64,000 bases of DNA from Diadema setosum (GCA_033980235.1 CM067064.1:5311001-5375000); one strand, 5' to 3'. Counted from the first letter of the stretch, positions 23,689 to 36,900 are shown. Translations and numbers: made by a program. Notes: generated from the sequence alone by a model not told the origin.

Positions 23689-24924
23689 ATACGCGTGTAC
23701 AAATCATGTCTGTCTGCACCGACATTATTATTACATCAAAACTGGTAGGCCTACATTCAAAACCAAGAGTCCAAAACATGGACCGACCAACTTATTGCAT
23801 TTTGGTCTGTCCATGTTACACGCGTTCACAACTAAGTTTGGAAAATGTTACAAAACAGTGTTCAACAGAATTTTAGAGCTGTATCCTCTCTCATCAAAAT
23901 TAGGCCATTCATTTAAAAAACAAAGTTTCAATGAGCATTAATAATTTGACCATAATATCTTAGTACATAGATTTCTGGGTTGTTGTTTTTTTTTCTCCAT
24001 TTTGGCATTGCTTCTTTGAAGCCATTTTTGAAGAAAGTCATCTCTCATTAAAGTGTTCTAAAATATCATATTGTATGGATGGGGGGGGGGGGGGGGGTTA
24101 ATGCACAATGCAAAGAAACGGAAAATAAAACGACATCTCTGAAAAGTGCCCTTTCACTGTGGAAATGTCAATACACATAATTATCTCTGTGTGAACATGG
24201 ATCAAATACACAATGCGATACGGCGCAGAACTGTATTCCCGAGAATTTCCTGTCGTGCGTAGTGAATATTCATGGTATAATCACTCGTTTGGCTGAAAAA
24301 AAAAAAAAAACCCGAAAGAAAATAGAATACTGTAAGGCGCGTGGGGTTGTGATCCGGGGCTCTGCAGCGCAACCTCAAGCTCGATGGTGCCGCAGATAGA
24401 TTTACATGCTCTCTTTCAAAGCATGTCATGTTCTACAATTCTGTCAAGACCCCGTTTACAGTGCAAGGCCGGGCCGAGCCCAGACCGAGCGCAGCCTGAA
24501 TTGCGGTATGTGCGTTTGCAGTTTGAAGACTGGTGGATTCGGCCCGGGCTAATTCAAACCTATCATTATTTTTTCCGTAGCATACTTTTAAAATAGGTCT
24601 TACGGCAAACTTTCGAACATCACACCCACAGCTGCCTGTTCTTTACCCTGATTCCTCACTGGTTAGGCCCAATGTATTTTCTACGCACATTAACACAAGA
24701 ACACACGAGGAAGAACCAAGGTGTACGCTTCGTAGTACGATGATTTGATGATATCTAAAATTCAAACCCGTGTGTGGAAATCAATGCAGACAAATCGTAC
24801 CTCTCCTCGTATCCAGCTGATGACGATGAAGATGACGATGATGATGATGATGAGTAGCGTAGGCCTAACGTTACACCGCAACGGAGAAATTTTGCTAAAC
24901 GCGGGATAACGACGCCGTACCGTA
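20113..24924. other. 4.8 kb of repeat-rich intergenic DNA without a gene
   Basis: It contains (ATTC)n at 20119-20151 and a repeat at 20860-21080, with CATGGACT and GTCGGTCTCGTGGGATAATG, that recurs at 48805-48900. A degenerate element at 21100-21250 is shared with 38500-38660 (ATACATGG, TTTATGTACTA, GTCTGGAAT). G- or C-tracts lie at 20726, 21445, 21772, 22122 and 24080. A repeat at 22230-22400 resembles 54520-54640, and (GT)n is at 23650-23685. 24448-24570 resembles 28150-28290. ORFs here track low-complexity sequence. Confidence 0.5.
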
Positions 24925-27900
24925 ATTGTATCCCCCGGCATGTATGCCGGAGGATACTTTGGACTCAGTAGCGTTTCGCCGCCGCCGTCTCCGCCGCCGC
25001 GTCACATTCTTGTGTGCACTCTAGCGGCCACAAACCTTGACGGATTTCTTTGAAATTGTGTATGGAGGTTCATATTGGTAATATCTCCACACTTATAACT
25101 TTGGGTGATGCTGCCCCCAGTGTTCCGTCTTTTATAGGGTAAAATCCATATTTTTGTGCATAATTAATTGTGTGCGCTCTAGAGGTCACATTAGTTTGTC
25201 AACGGATTTTGTTCAAGTTTGGTATGGAGGTTTATCATGATATGAGCTACAAGTTCAGCAATAGCCTATAGATATTGAATGTGCTGCGCCCAGTGTTCCG
25301 TCTTTTATAGGGTCAAAGGTCATGTTGTTGGTGGGTGGTTTGTGTGCGCTCTGTAGGCTACATTTCTTAACGGATTTTGTTCAAATGTGGTATGAAGGTC
25401 TACCATGATAATAAAATGAGCTACAAGTCGAAAGATTTTGGATATGCCGCTCCCAGTGTTCCGTCTTCTGTAGGGTCAAAGGTCGTTGGTGGATGGTTTG
25501 TGTGCGCTCTGTAGGCTACATTTCTTGACGGATTTTCTTAAAATTTGCTATAGAGGTTTATCATGATGTAATCTATAAGCCTGTAGATTTTGGATGTGAT
25601 GCCCCCAGTGCTCCGTCTTTTATAGGGTCAAAGGTCATGTTGGTGGATAGTTTGTGTGCGCTGATCTATAGGCTTCATTTCTTGAAGGATTTTGTTCAAA
25701 TTTGGTATGAAGGTCTACCATGACGTAATCTACAGCTGTTCAAGCCTATAGATTTCGGATCTGCTGCCCCCAGTGTTCTGTCTTTTATAGGGTCAAAGTT
25801 CATATTGTTCGTGGATGATTTGTGGTGCGCTCTATAGACCGATTCAATTTCGATAGCCTATTCACCTACCGCCGCTAGCGGCGCTATAACGGCCGCCATA
25901 ACTGGGGGCCAACGGGGCCTTCCAGCGAGCTAGCTACCCACCCAGCGAGAGTTGCACTTGCAGCTCAGCAGCCTAGCGTACCCATCGCGCATAGTTACCC
26001 GGGCGCGGCCGCTGCGCCGCGCCCGGCGACCGCCGGCGCCGCGCTAATATTGTGATTGTTTACTCACTGTGGCGAAAAGTCATTCAGCGGTTTTTAATGC
26101 CTTTCTTTTGGACAAATTGAGTGATTCAGACATATTGATCTACTTTGAAAGCTTCAAAGGAAGGATCGGGAAAACACATTGTGCAGTTGTTGGGTGCATA
26201 AAACAGAAAAAATGGAAATAGAAGCTGCACGGCAGTGTGTGAAATTCAGACACCGCTGACGCATGATAAATTAAGGCAAAATTAAAGACAATTAAGTGAA
26301 ATACAAGCAACGGTATAAAAATGCTCAGATTTCGAAACAAACTATGTCTACTATATTCTCTATTTAATTAGGTTATCACTGCATATTCGTTAAAATTAAT
26401 ATGTTGTTCATCTTAGAAGACAAAAGTTTAGATCAAAGAATTTGATAATTCACTGATGTTTTTTGGTCTTTTTTTTTTTTTTTGAATCCTTGGTGTTGTA
26501 TTTGCCAAAGTTAGAATACACTTCCTGGCTAGACTTTATTATTATGACAAACATTTTACAGCCTTCACTACAGCTAAATAAATGTTTCAAGATGCATTAA
26601 ATTCTTATATTGTTTTCACTTCTTCAATGCTCAGCAATGAATTGACCATAGGCCTATTCAATTTTGGCCTGGAACTCTGAGAATTTGACCTTTGATAAAG
26701 CGATACTTATAAATATTAAACCATGGATGGTGGCAAACATCCGTTTCATAATCATACTAACAAAGTATGATTTAAAATCGCTTTTGTAGATTATAATATT
26801 AGGCGTTAGCGTGATGTTATGCAAGGTTTAATACTTAGACCTAAAACAGTAGAAGTTTTGGTTGTAGACATCAAGCGACGTAGTCGTAACTTATTAGTTT
26901 AGGCATATACGGCCTAGAAACGCCTAGATTTATATTCCGTTTGGTTTACTTGGTTAGGCTTGCCTAAAGTTATCGATAACCGAAAATGATATAGGATGTA
27001 GGGTTCTAGAAGTCAATAGGTCTAGATCTAGTCTGGACTCTTGCCGAGATTTCTAGACAAGGTCTAACGTTAGACAGATTCTACCCTGCGGGCCCGACAC
27101 TCCCGAGTAAAGGCAAAAGCCTGCCCTAAAAGGTTAAGTTAACTGATAGCTTGCAATTTATTGCGCCATATCTAGCTCAAGATTCTTATTCATTATTTGT
27201 ATTTAATTATATCAGTTAACTTGTCAACAGCTTAGGCTTATTAGCAAGACGTCTGCCGGCGCCTAGCAATAATTCTCCAAAGCGGTTTTTATTCTCTTAC
27301 ACAAATGTGAATATACGGGGCTTACACGCGAGTACCCAAGCCATCGCCAAAGAAATAGTCTACAAACATTCACGGATCGTACTGATATTTACCTTGAAAT
27401 CCAAGTCTTGGCTACAGCCGTATGTCCTCTACCCATTCGCTCATAGTCGGTAAAAGTTGTTTAATTTTATTTATTTTTAATTAGCTAGCGAAAAAAAAAG
27501 TAGACTCTAGTTGTCACAAAGCCAGATGCGTCGATCGCTGCCAGCGCCAGAGATAGCTAGCTGGCCGGCTGGCGCCGGGTAGTAAAAGCACTGGCTGCCG
27601 CTGGCGCCCTTGCCACGCACGCAGGGCGCTTGCCGACCCGGCCTTTTTGGCCCCCAGTTATGGCGTCGCCTTAAGAGGGCGCACTTCCATGAACAGTCGC
27701 TTGAATCGGTCTATAGGCTACATTTCTGATTGGATTTTTTTCAAATTTTGTATGAAGGTCTACCATGATATGAGCTACAAGTCAATAGATTTTGGATATG
27801 CCGCTCCCAGTGTTCCGTCTTCTACAGGGTCAAAGGTCATATTGTTGGTAGATGGTTTGTGTGCGCTCTATATAGGCTACATTTCTAGACAGATTGTGTT

Positions 27901-28048
27901 CAAATTCGTTACGAAGCTCTACCATGATATAATCTACAAGCCTATTGATTTTGGAAGCGCTGCCCCCAGGGTTCCGTCTTTTATAGGGTTGACTGTCATA
28001 TTATTGGCGGATGGTTTGTGTGCCCTCTCTAGTGCCGGGGAATACAAT
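24925..28048. mobile_element. inverted-repeat element with GGTCA minisatellite, interrupted by a second element
   Basis: The ends are ATTGTATCCCCCGGCA (24925-24940) and TGCCGGGGAATACAAT (28033-28048), inverse with one mismatch. The left end also forms an internal hairpin (CCCCCGGCAT with ATGCCGGAGG). The interior is a diverged tandem array of roughly 170-180 bp with GTGTTCCGTCTTTTATAGGG, TCAAAGGTCAT and GGTTTGTGTGCGCTCT. The array is split at 25836/27712 by an independent insertion and resumes after it. No transposase frame. Confidence 0.7.
25837..27711. mobile_element. 1.9-kb non-coding DNA transposon-like element with TATA target duplication
   Basis: Inserted in a minisatellite unit, with TATA on both sides (25833-25836, 27712-27715). 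The outer ends are GACCGATTCAA and TTGAATCGGTC, a perfect 11-bp inverse. A second perfect 19-bp inverted pair lies inside: CGCCATAACTGGGGGCCAA at 25894 and TTGGCCCCCAGTTATGGCG ending 27665. Both subterminal regions are strongly GC-rich (CGGCGCTATAACGGCC; GCGCGGCCGCTGCGCCGCGC), while the middle is AT-rich. No transposase frame, so the superfamily cannot be named. Confidence 0.75.
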
Positions 28049-28149
28049 GGCATTGCGCGGCAATGGACATTTCTAGTTATCATGCTACGATCATACGCAC
28101 TTCCGGGGTCGCAAATTGGTAAACATCTGTAAACAGGGTTTCATAAACA

Positions 28150-28590
28150 CAGACCCCGTTTACAGTGCGGGGCTGGGCCGAGCTGCGGCCCAGCCGCGGC
28201 CGAGCCCGGTCTCAATTGCGGGGCCGAGCCCCGCAATTCTGTCCGTTTACAGTGCCGGGCTCGGCCCGGGCTTTTAATTCAAACCTTTTAATATTTTGTC
28301 ATAATGGCGCTCTGCTTGCAAACAAACGCAATTTGGTATGCCTATAGTCTGGTTTCCAGACCCTGTATACCAACTGGACTCCGTGGCGACAAAGTCGCCG
28401 TTCGGCAAAGGCCTTTGCCGGAGGAAAAATCCTTTGTACAACAAAAACAACTTAAACTATACTAGTTTTCGACGTTGAGGGGGTTAATATCCTGAATAGC
28501 GAAACAGTACGGGCAGAGGGTCTGGAAGCCAGACTAAATTTGGTACCGCATTTGGCCCAGTTTGCGTTTACAGTGAGAAAAGACCGGATT
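28150..28590. repeat. GC-rich repeat with GTTTACAGTG blocks, containing a MITE
   Basis: CCCGTTTACAGTGC occurs at about 28157, with GTTTACAGTG again near 28248 and 28565. Between them are GGGCCGAG and CGGGGC palindromic strings. A diverged copy lies at 24448-24570. A MITE (28347-28534) splits it. Confidence 0.5.
28347..28534. mobile_element. 188-bp MITE with TA target duplication (Tc1/mariner-like)
   Basis: Terminal inverted repeats GTCTGGTTTCCAGACCCT and AGGGTCTGGAAGCCAGAC are flanked by TA on each side. The interior is non-coding. Size, TA duplication and inverted ends fit Tc1/mariner-derived MITEs. Confidence 0.75.
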
Positions 28591-29751
28591 CCAGGTTAGC
28601 ATGCCTGGTCAGTGACGGGGCATTAAACTGCACATTACTTGAATATATTATGAGACCGTTCTAAAGCAAATAATGTTCACAGAACAATAGATATATAATG
28701 TACTCTTAAATGAATCCCACAATTGGATTGGAACAATCATCCCCCAACATTCCCACTGATTCCCACTGATCAGGTACTAGCCATCCCCTTTAAATCTTGT
28801 TTCTAGTCAATTCTGCTACCAAAAAAGCAATGGACAATATCAGCGACCGCATTGCTAGCAATGACGTCGCATCTAATGAATGAATATGCATAATGCAGGC
28901 CTATGTATGTCGGCGGCATCCCATATCCCGCCTGCGATACGCGGTAGAAGCGGCAAAATAAATAAATAAATAAATAAAAATTTGCGTTGATTTATGATAC
29001 CCTCAACTTCACTTTTGCAGTGAAACGAATATCTAGAAACATCCCATATATTTTAAACTAATTTTTCTTCACTTTTTCTTCAGATTACTTTACTACGCCC
29101 ACAAAAAATCCTTCAAAACCAATATTCCTGCAGCATCTGTCGCTTAAGTACTGATATGTTTAAGAAAAAAAAAAACATTGGAATGCACCTTCCCCTCGAC
29201 TCAGCATAACTTGCATGTTTCTGTGATATTAATGTGACTAACAAAAGCCATGGCGAGGGAACATGCAAGTTATGCCGAGTTCAGGGGCCTACTCTGTGTG
29301 GCGAGTTAGCGTCATTCCTCAGCTACGAGGCCTTGTGAAAAGGCTATTTCATGACCAAGGGCATGGCGGGCGTGCAGGGCTTGCACAAGCCTGCAAAATC
29401 TACAGATCTGTAGCGGTTTCATCATGTTCATTCAGCCACTTATCGCCCAGTGAGACAAATTTGCGTTCCTCCCTGGCAGGGGACATCCTCTGACTGGTTA
29501 CAGTTGAAACAATCCCTTTTTTTTTTCTAGAAAACGGTCGAATTGTATATCATTAAGTCGTGATGAAGAATTCTAGAATATAAAGTCCTTGTCATAATTG
29601 AGCGACTGTGGGCAAGACCTGCAACCGGTAAGAGCTACCTTTGCTCCTTCGAAATTCTAACTTTGAAAAATATACAAACCATCAGATTTTACCAATTTGC
29701 TATGAAGTGTGTTTTGGTTTGCATTATTATTTTCATTATTAACGTATGTGT

Positions 29752-29795
<44 letters not shown>

Positions 29796-30273
29796 CAATA
29801 TATCCAACTGGAAATTCCCTGAAAATATGATATAACCTATCACTCATCCCTTGTGTCATCAAGGCACAATTAAAATCAACCTCCCTTTTAGATTCATGCA
29901 TATGATAATAATGATTTCATTATATCAAAGTGACTCGGAGATTCAACAACTTGTTGAACATTGTATCAACAACGCCAAGCTGACCTTTAATGGAAGACTG
30001 CGAACAGAGTGTCTATATTATCTTCATGAATACCAGAACTTACTTTAACTATTCACGAAGAAATAAAGGATTATAGTGTTATGGCGACGCTGTATAGCGT
30101 CGTGGCTAGTAAAATTTGGATGGCTGTGCCACGTATGCCCGAGATTACAGGAGAACTCAGTGTACGACAGAGCAATAACTGACTTTTCATTACGGCCAGA
30201 CTGCAGATCTCAAACTAAAAGCCGAGAAATCGAAAGAAATTGCCACTGTCTAAGCTCCCGATGAAAAGGAAAA
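28535..30273. other. intergenic stretch upstream of FReD copy B
   Basis: It holds a 28-bp-arm hairpin (29192-29219 with 29260-29287, including CAGCATAACTTGCATGTT), (AATA)n near 28960 and (TA)n at 29755-29794. From about 29935 to 30060 short blocks (GAGATTCAACAAC; TTTAACTATTCA) match the region 170-370 bp upstream of copy C, so the duplication probably includes the promoter. Confidence 0.5.
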
Positions 30274-30334
30274 ATGACGAGACATGTGGCCATTAGAGTG
30301 TTCGTCCTGCTTGTCCTCTGCAACAACATTTACG
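30274..30334 (+). CDS. copy B exon 1, signal peptide
   Basis: ATG at 30274 is followed by basic residues, a hydrophobic core (VFVLLVL) and a donor GTAAGT at 30335. The 61-nt length and the donor context match copy C exon 1. An ATG at 30261 is out of frame and closes quickly. Confidence 0.8.
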
Positions 30335-30625
30335 GTAAGTTTTCAGAATTTCATAAGAAATTGAAATTTTTGATATGTCGACCAGTCCGACTCGCGTGTG
30401 TCGTCCTCGTGACTGGAGTATTTATGCTATAGTATATTTCAACTGCTCCGTAAAGTCGCCTGACTCTTGGACGTTTTCTAACCAAGTTTGTCCCTGTCAA
30501 ATTATGATCTGTTATTGGCCTGTCTGTCTTTTCTTTCTGTCTGCCCTCCTCGTAGTTCATCTCGCGCTATAACCGATCAAAATAGCGCCGGATTATTGAT
30601 TGTGAATTTGTTGAAAGAAAAATTG

Positions 30626-30676
<51 letters not shown>

Positions 30677-33592
30677 CATTATTTCACTCAGACGAGTAAA
30701 TGTCGAGTGGTAGGTCTACATGGCATCGTAATTCACACACCCTGTTCTCTGTCCCTCTCCCATAAGGTCATTTTCATATCGTATGTAATCAATGTTGGCA
30801 CCCCATGTTAAACTCTGAAGTACTTTATATGTGGTCAAAGTAGTCTTTATTTTCCGTAAAGCAATAAAAAAAAAAACACAACAGGGATGGATTGCCCGTA
30901 TTTAGCTTTGTCAACATGACAAAGCTGGTCTTCCATGGGTCCCATAAAGAGTACAAACATATTGTAGCAACTAAACAAACTTAAAAGCATATATCTATAT
31001 CTTTACATTAAGCAAAGTATAGAAGAAAGACAGAAATTGGTTATAAAAGACTAATTACAGAATAGAAATTACTGAGTGTTCATATTCCTATACACAGGTA
31101 AACGACGCTAAGTACATCTGTGAAATCACTGGAACTATAGGTTTTGTTATTCAAGTTCCTATTCTGAGCATTCGATTTTACGCATTCCACTCGTAGCACT
31201 GAATCAGCAATCAAATATAAAATCCGGTCATTCGAATTCACTATTGGAGCATTCAAATTCACTATCGGAGCATTCAAATTCAAGAGAAGAGCACGCATTT
31301 CAGCAATGAGCATTCAAATTCATGTCAAACTGGCGACGGAATCTCATCGGTCATTCAAATTCGTGAATAGGCAACCATGTTCCAAATAACTGCATTCAAT
31401 TTAAAAGAAGTCCTGAATTTAGTTAGTTTTGGGCCGTGTATGTGTGTCTTTTCCATTTAGCTTTGAATATATGAAAGATATATGTGAAAGATCCCACTTC
31501 ATTTTAATATTCATAGCAAAGAGCAGGGTGTTTAACCCGGTGAAGTTGTCCTACCTTACAGCAACTGGACCCCATGGAAGACCACCTATTGCAGCTGAAT
31601 ATTGGCTATTCAGCCATCTTCTGAGATGGAAAATGAAACAAAGAAACAAACATTCAGGTACTGTACGGTATGGACCTGCAGACGAGCATAAACGAAAGGT
31701 TGGCCGACACCTTCATAAAGAAAAATCGACTACATTGAAACCGAAAACATGAACATTGTATACATCTTGGTTGTTGATTATTGCTATCTTATTGGTTTAC
31801 GTTTGCTGAACTATATGAGTATCATTGTGTGTCAGTTTGTCTTTAAACTGATGCATTGTCATTATGTGGTTAGTGTTGGGGCGTTGTCAGCATGCAGCAT
31901 TATCAAGAAATACGATTAAATTATCGTTGTGTTGTTTGGATGCACTGCTGATTGGACCTTACAATTTAGAATTTATTGAGATGAAAAACAAAGAATACAT
32001 GAACAGAGAATAACGTAAAACCTTTAAACAATCATAATTACACTATATGCAAGACTTCATTGGTTGTGTATGCCCCGTAAGTTCTCCTTTCTTAAAAAAA
32101 AAAGACTACTCCATTTTCCTCGCTAAATTGATTGAACGAAGTAGGAACTTGATCGCCTGAAAATGAAATTGAAGGCTCCAAACAAGCTCATCGGGACTAT
32201 CACACGACTATCGCGTGAATTTGAATGCACGAGTACGAAATGCAATGCTCGCATTTGGAAATTGAACGCCCAATCGTGAATTTGATTTGACAAAAACGAA
32301 ATAGAACTCCCATAAATTAAATTGATCGCTCGGATTCTGAATTTGAATGCTCGAATATTTTCGCATCGCGTGCGCTGTGTGAATCTGAATGCACATCATT
32401 GAATTTGAATGACAAAAGTATGAAATTGACCGGGAAAACCTATATTATAATGATAACAAAAGATATTATAAATAGGTTTTCTTAAAAAGACACACATCAT
32501 ACACGGCCCAAAACTAACTAAATCCAGGACTTCTTTCAAATTGAATGCAGTTATTTGGAAAATGGTTGCCTGTTCACGAATTTGAATTGATTCAGTGCTG
32601 CGAGCGTGGAATGCGTGAAATTGAATATTTGGAATAGGAACTTGAATGACAAAAGTATGAAATTGACCGGGAAAACCCATTAAATAAGATGTAATTCATG
32701 AATTGTGAGAAAAAAAAAACCAAAGCAAAACAAAACAAAATAAAACAAAAAAGCCAGTCGCCCTTTATACTATGAGCTGAGAATCTAACAAACAAAACCA
32801 ACAATTCAAAACTTACTTTCATCGGGGTCTGATTATCCATGATATCGGCGGCTTGTGTTCGTCATCTCTGAAATTGGGAAATCCTTAGATCCTTGATCGT
32901 GAAAACAATACACTTCGTAAAAGCATGACGCTGTTGGAATAAACTGAATCACACCTTTCCCTACAATCCTATCTCTATCTCTTGTATATATACATTGCAC
33001 ATATACAAACAATGACTTATTTAGGTGTTCCTGTATTAAAAAACGTCCAAATTAAACACCATCAACTGTTTGCTGCTATGCTCAGAACCAACTTGGAAGA
33101 GCATAGCGAAAAAAGAAATAAATTTAGTAACAACAAATGCTAGCTCTTTCATTTGTCAAAAACTATTATGCCCTACAAACAAAAATAATTAAACACACCC
33201 ATCAGTAAACACAAGAAAGCACATGGACATTGCAAATGTGTTTGTCGTCCAAGGTTTACCCTTTACACGGAGGAACAGATTACGTGTGGAAAGAATATAA
33301 GTCATACAGAGAAAATCACTGACACAGGGGAGGAATCTCATGTTTTCCTCACGTTTTTCCTTTATCTTTACAGCGCACTGCGGTGGCGAAATAGTGCTGT
33401 GGAAACAAGAGCTGATAAGCGGCGAGAAATTTACAGCGCAGTATGTCTTGCGGTCTTGGATTATGTCGGGATGTGTGTCAACGACTAGGAATTTCATCCG
33501 CACGCTGTCCTGTAAGACAAACTGTTAAATTTGAAAGAGAAAGATGATTTCTTTTAATAAGTAGGTCCTAACTGTACTTTATTTGTAATAAA

Positions 33593-33639
<47 letters not shown>

Positions 33640-33858
33640 TACCTACTCATCCATATACTATACATGTTTACATATTGTATGCATGTATCTACGCATCTTT
33701 CTCTCTATTTATATATATACATGTATATATGTATATAACAGCAAAAGGTTTCTGCTCGGAGTCCAAGAAAGCATTGGTTCACAAAGTAGTTGTTCAGAAA
33801 ACTCCGTGTTAAAACTACGTCTTTTACGGAGTTTTCTTAAGAACTACCTGTTGTGAAC

Positions 33859-33911
<53 letters not shown>

Positions 33912-36900
33912 GTTACATTAGATTGGGAGAAAATAATTCATGCAAAATCTGAGACATACGTAATCACTTGCAAATATTTGTATTAAAATAAAGGCACATG
34001 TAGCCCCCTCGCTATTATGTCTCACGTTTGAACACCCCTCTGTATAACTGGAGCTCTTGGGAAAAGCGACAGATCACAGAAAACCCAGGATATGGTCTTC
34101 GGGTGGAGTTTGTTCACATTTAAATTCCATACTTTCAATCTCTGCAAAGTAAACGTGGGAACGAAGGAATCTGCTTAGGGTGGGATTTCACGGAGCACGC
34201 GAACGATTTGCGAAGGACGCGAATGACAAAATCCAACATTCGGAAAAGTTTTTCTCCGAATGTTTTCCGACAATGAAGCCGAAAACTATTCTTGCGAAAT
34301 TTGTGCGAAGTTTCCACGACGTATGTGCGAATGTCGTGTGTATCATTGCTAGAGTACAACATGTTACGTACACGAAGAACACGCGACGGAAATGCGAACA
34401 ACGAAAAATTTTCAATAATTATGGGAGAAAATGTACCCAAGGAGAGGTGGAAGCTGTCTTGAGTTGAATTTTTTTCTTTCCTCTATTTCTCCTTTCTTTT
34501 TCTCTCATTTCTCTATCGTGTGCTTGCCTACATTTTTTCCCTAGGACATATATCTCCGCTATATAGTAAAGCATTTGATCTTTTTTCGCAGTTCCTCCAA
34601 CACATAATCTCTATAGTTCAAATGACATTTTACATATTTTAGATTAATTTTAAGTGTATTCTGCGATTTTTTTTGTATATCAAACATTTATTTCTCTTTG
34701 CTAGTCTTTAATTTCTTTTGTTACTATAGTTGTTAATAATTGTTTGATGTTTAGATGTATGTTACGATTTTTATTTGTAGAAAACGTATAGGTCATACAT
34801 CCCCCAAACGTGCGCTAAACGTTCGCGAGAATATCTCAAAAGGTACGCGAACAGTTTGCGATTACGTCGTAAAATGATCGGAAAAACTTCGCAGATTTCA
34901 CGTAACATACGCGTGACATTCTCCAAAGTTTCGGAGACTGTTTGGGGTTTCACGAACATTTTGCGAACATCGCGCGTGTCTTGCGAAGGTCTTGCGCATA
35001 TGACGAGGCTTTAAAGACACTTTCGAGAACAATTCACGAGCAAATCGCGACTAAGTGTGCGGAAAAGGTTCGCAAAAAATTTCAAACTTTTTTGAAATTC
35101 TAGCCGAAGTAAAAACGACATTCGCGAACAATTGACGACGCTTCCGAACCCTCACGTTTGTTTTGCGATCTTTTGCAGACTAAAATGCGAATGCTGGATT
35201 TTGCCGTTCGCGTCATTCGCAAATCGTTCGCGTGCTCCGTGAAATCCCACCCTTAGGGTGGGATTTCACGGAGCACGCGAACGATTTGCGAAGGACGCGA
35301 ATGACAAAATCCAACATTCGGAAAAGTTTTTCTCCGAATATGTTCCGACAATGAAGCCGAAAACTATTCTTGCGCAATTTGTGCGAAGTTTCCACGACGT
35401 ATGTGCGAATGTCGTGTGTAATCATTGCTAAAGTACAGCATGCTACGTACACGAAGAACATGCACGCGACGGAAATGCGAACAACGAAAAATTTTCAATA
35501 ATCATGGGAGAAAATCTACCCAAGGAGAGGTGGAAACTGTCTTCAGTTGAAATTTTTTTTTCTTTCCTCTATTTCTCCTTTCTTTTTCTCTCATTTCTCT
35601 ATCATGTGCTTACCTACATTTTTTTTTTCTTATGACCTATCTCCACTAGTAAAGCATTTGATTTTTTTTTTGCAGTTCCTCCAAGAGATAATCTCTATAG
35701 TTCAAATGAAATTTTACATACTTTAGATTAATTTTATGTGTATTCTGCGATTTTTTTTTGTACATCAAACATTTCTTTCTCTTTGCTAGTCTTTAATTTC
35801 TTTTGTTACTCTAGTTGTTAATAATTGTTTGATGTTTACATGTATGCTACGATTTTTATTTGTAGAAAACGTAAAGTTCATACATCCCCCGAAACGTGCG
35901 CTAAACGTTCGCGAGAATGTCTCAGAAGGTACGCGACCCCAAACAGACTCCGAAACTTTGGAGAATGTCTCGCGTATGTTACGCGAAATCTGCGAAGTTT
36001 TTTCCGATCATTTTACGACGTAATCGCAAACTGTTTGCGTACCTTTTGAGACATTCTCGCGAACGTTTAGCGCACGTTTGGGGGATGTATGACCTATACG
36101 TTTTCTACAAATCAAAATCGTAGCATTATACATCTAAACATCAAACAATCATTAACAACTATAGTAACAAAAGAAATTAAAGACTAGAAAAGAGAAAGAA
36201 ATGTTTGATACAGTATATAAAAAAATCGCAGAATACACTTAAAAATTGATCTAAAGTATGTAAATTTTATTTGATCTATAGAGATTATGACTGTGTTGCA
36301 GGAACTGCAAAAAAGAAATCAAATGCTTTACTTGTGGAGATAGGTCCTAGGAGAAATAGGCAAGCACACGATAGAGAAATGAAAAAAGAAAGGAGAAACA
36401 GAGGAAAGAAAAAAAATTCAACTCAAGACAGCTTCCACCTCTCCTTGGGTACATTTTCTCCCATGATTATTGAAAATTTTTTGTTGTTCGCATTTCCTTC
36501 GCGTGTTCTTCGTGTACGTAACATGCTGTACTTTAGCAATGATACACACGACATTCGCACATAATAAAACAGCTTAGGAAATGCAAAAATATACATAAAC
36601 GTGTTGACAGAATGGAAAAAGTAAAAATATCAAGCTTTAAATATAGAGGAGGGGTCGCTTTCAGGCAACAAATAACATGTAAGTCCATTACTTTATGATC
36701 TGCACTGGCTTTCAATACATAAGAGAATTATCAAACTTCTCCTCATTACGCAAGGCTATTCATGGTTTGGCTCCCATCACTTATCTCAGTGAACTTCTTA
36801 CCATGAAATCAACAATCCAGTCTTAGGCTTCGTAGCTCAAATGACGCCATATTATGCATGCCCTGGGCCATCCACAGTGGAAGACAAAAATTAAACCAGG

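Noticed and set aside
23423..23941. 172-codon plus-strand frame
   Set aside because: Contains a long (GT)n-encoded CVCV run and no known motif. Chance frame.
27647..28132. 161-codon plus-strand open frame
   Set aside because: It runs through two diverged minisatellite units (repeated YHD...Y, FGxAAP patterns mirror the DNA repeat) and crosses an element boundary. No protein homology.
31429..31752. 107-codon frame as a host exon
   Set aside because: It lies inside a foldback element and has no homology I recognise; listed only as part of that element.
34135..36564. Several 60-101 codon frames on both strands
   Set aside because: All are by-products of the GCGAAC-rich inverted arms; the same frame appears in each arm copy.
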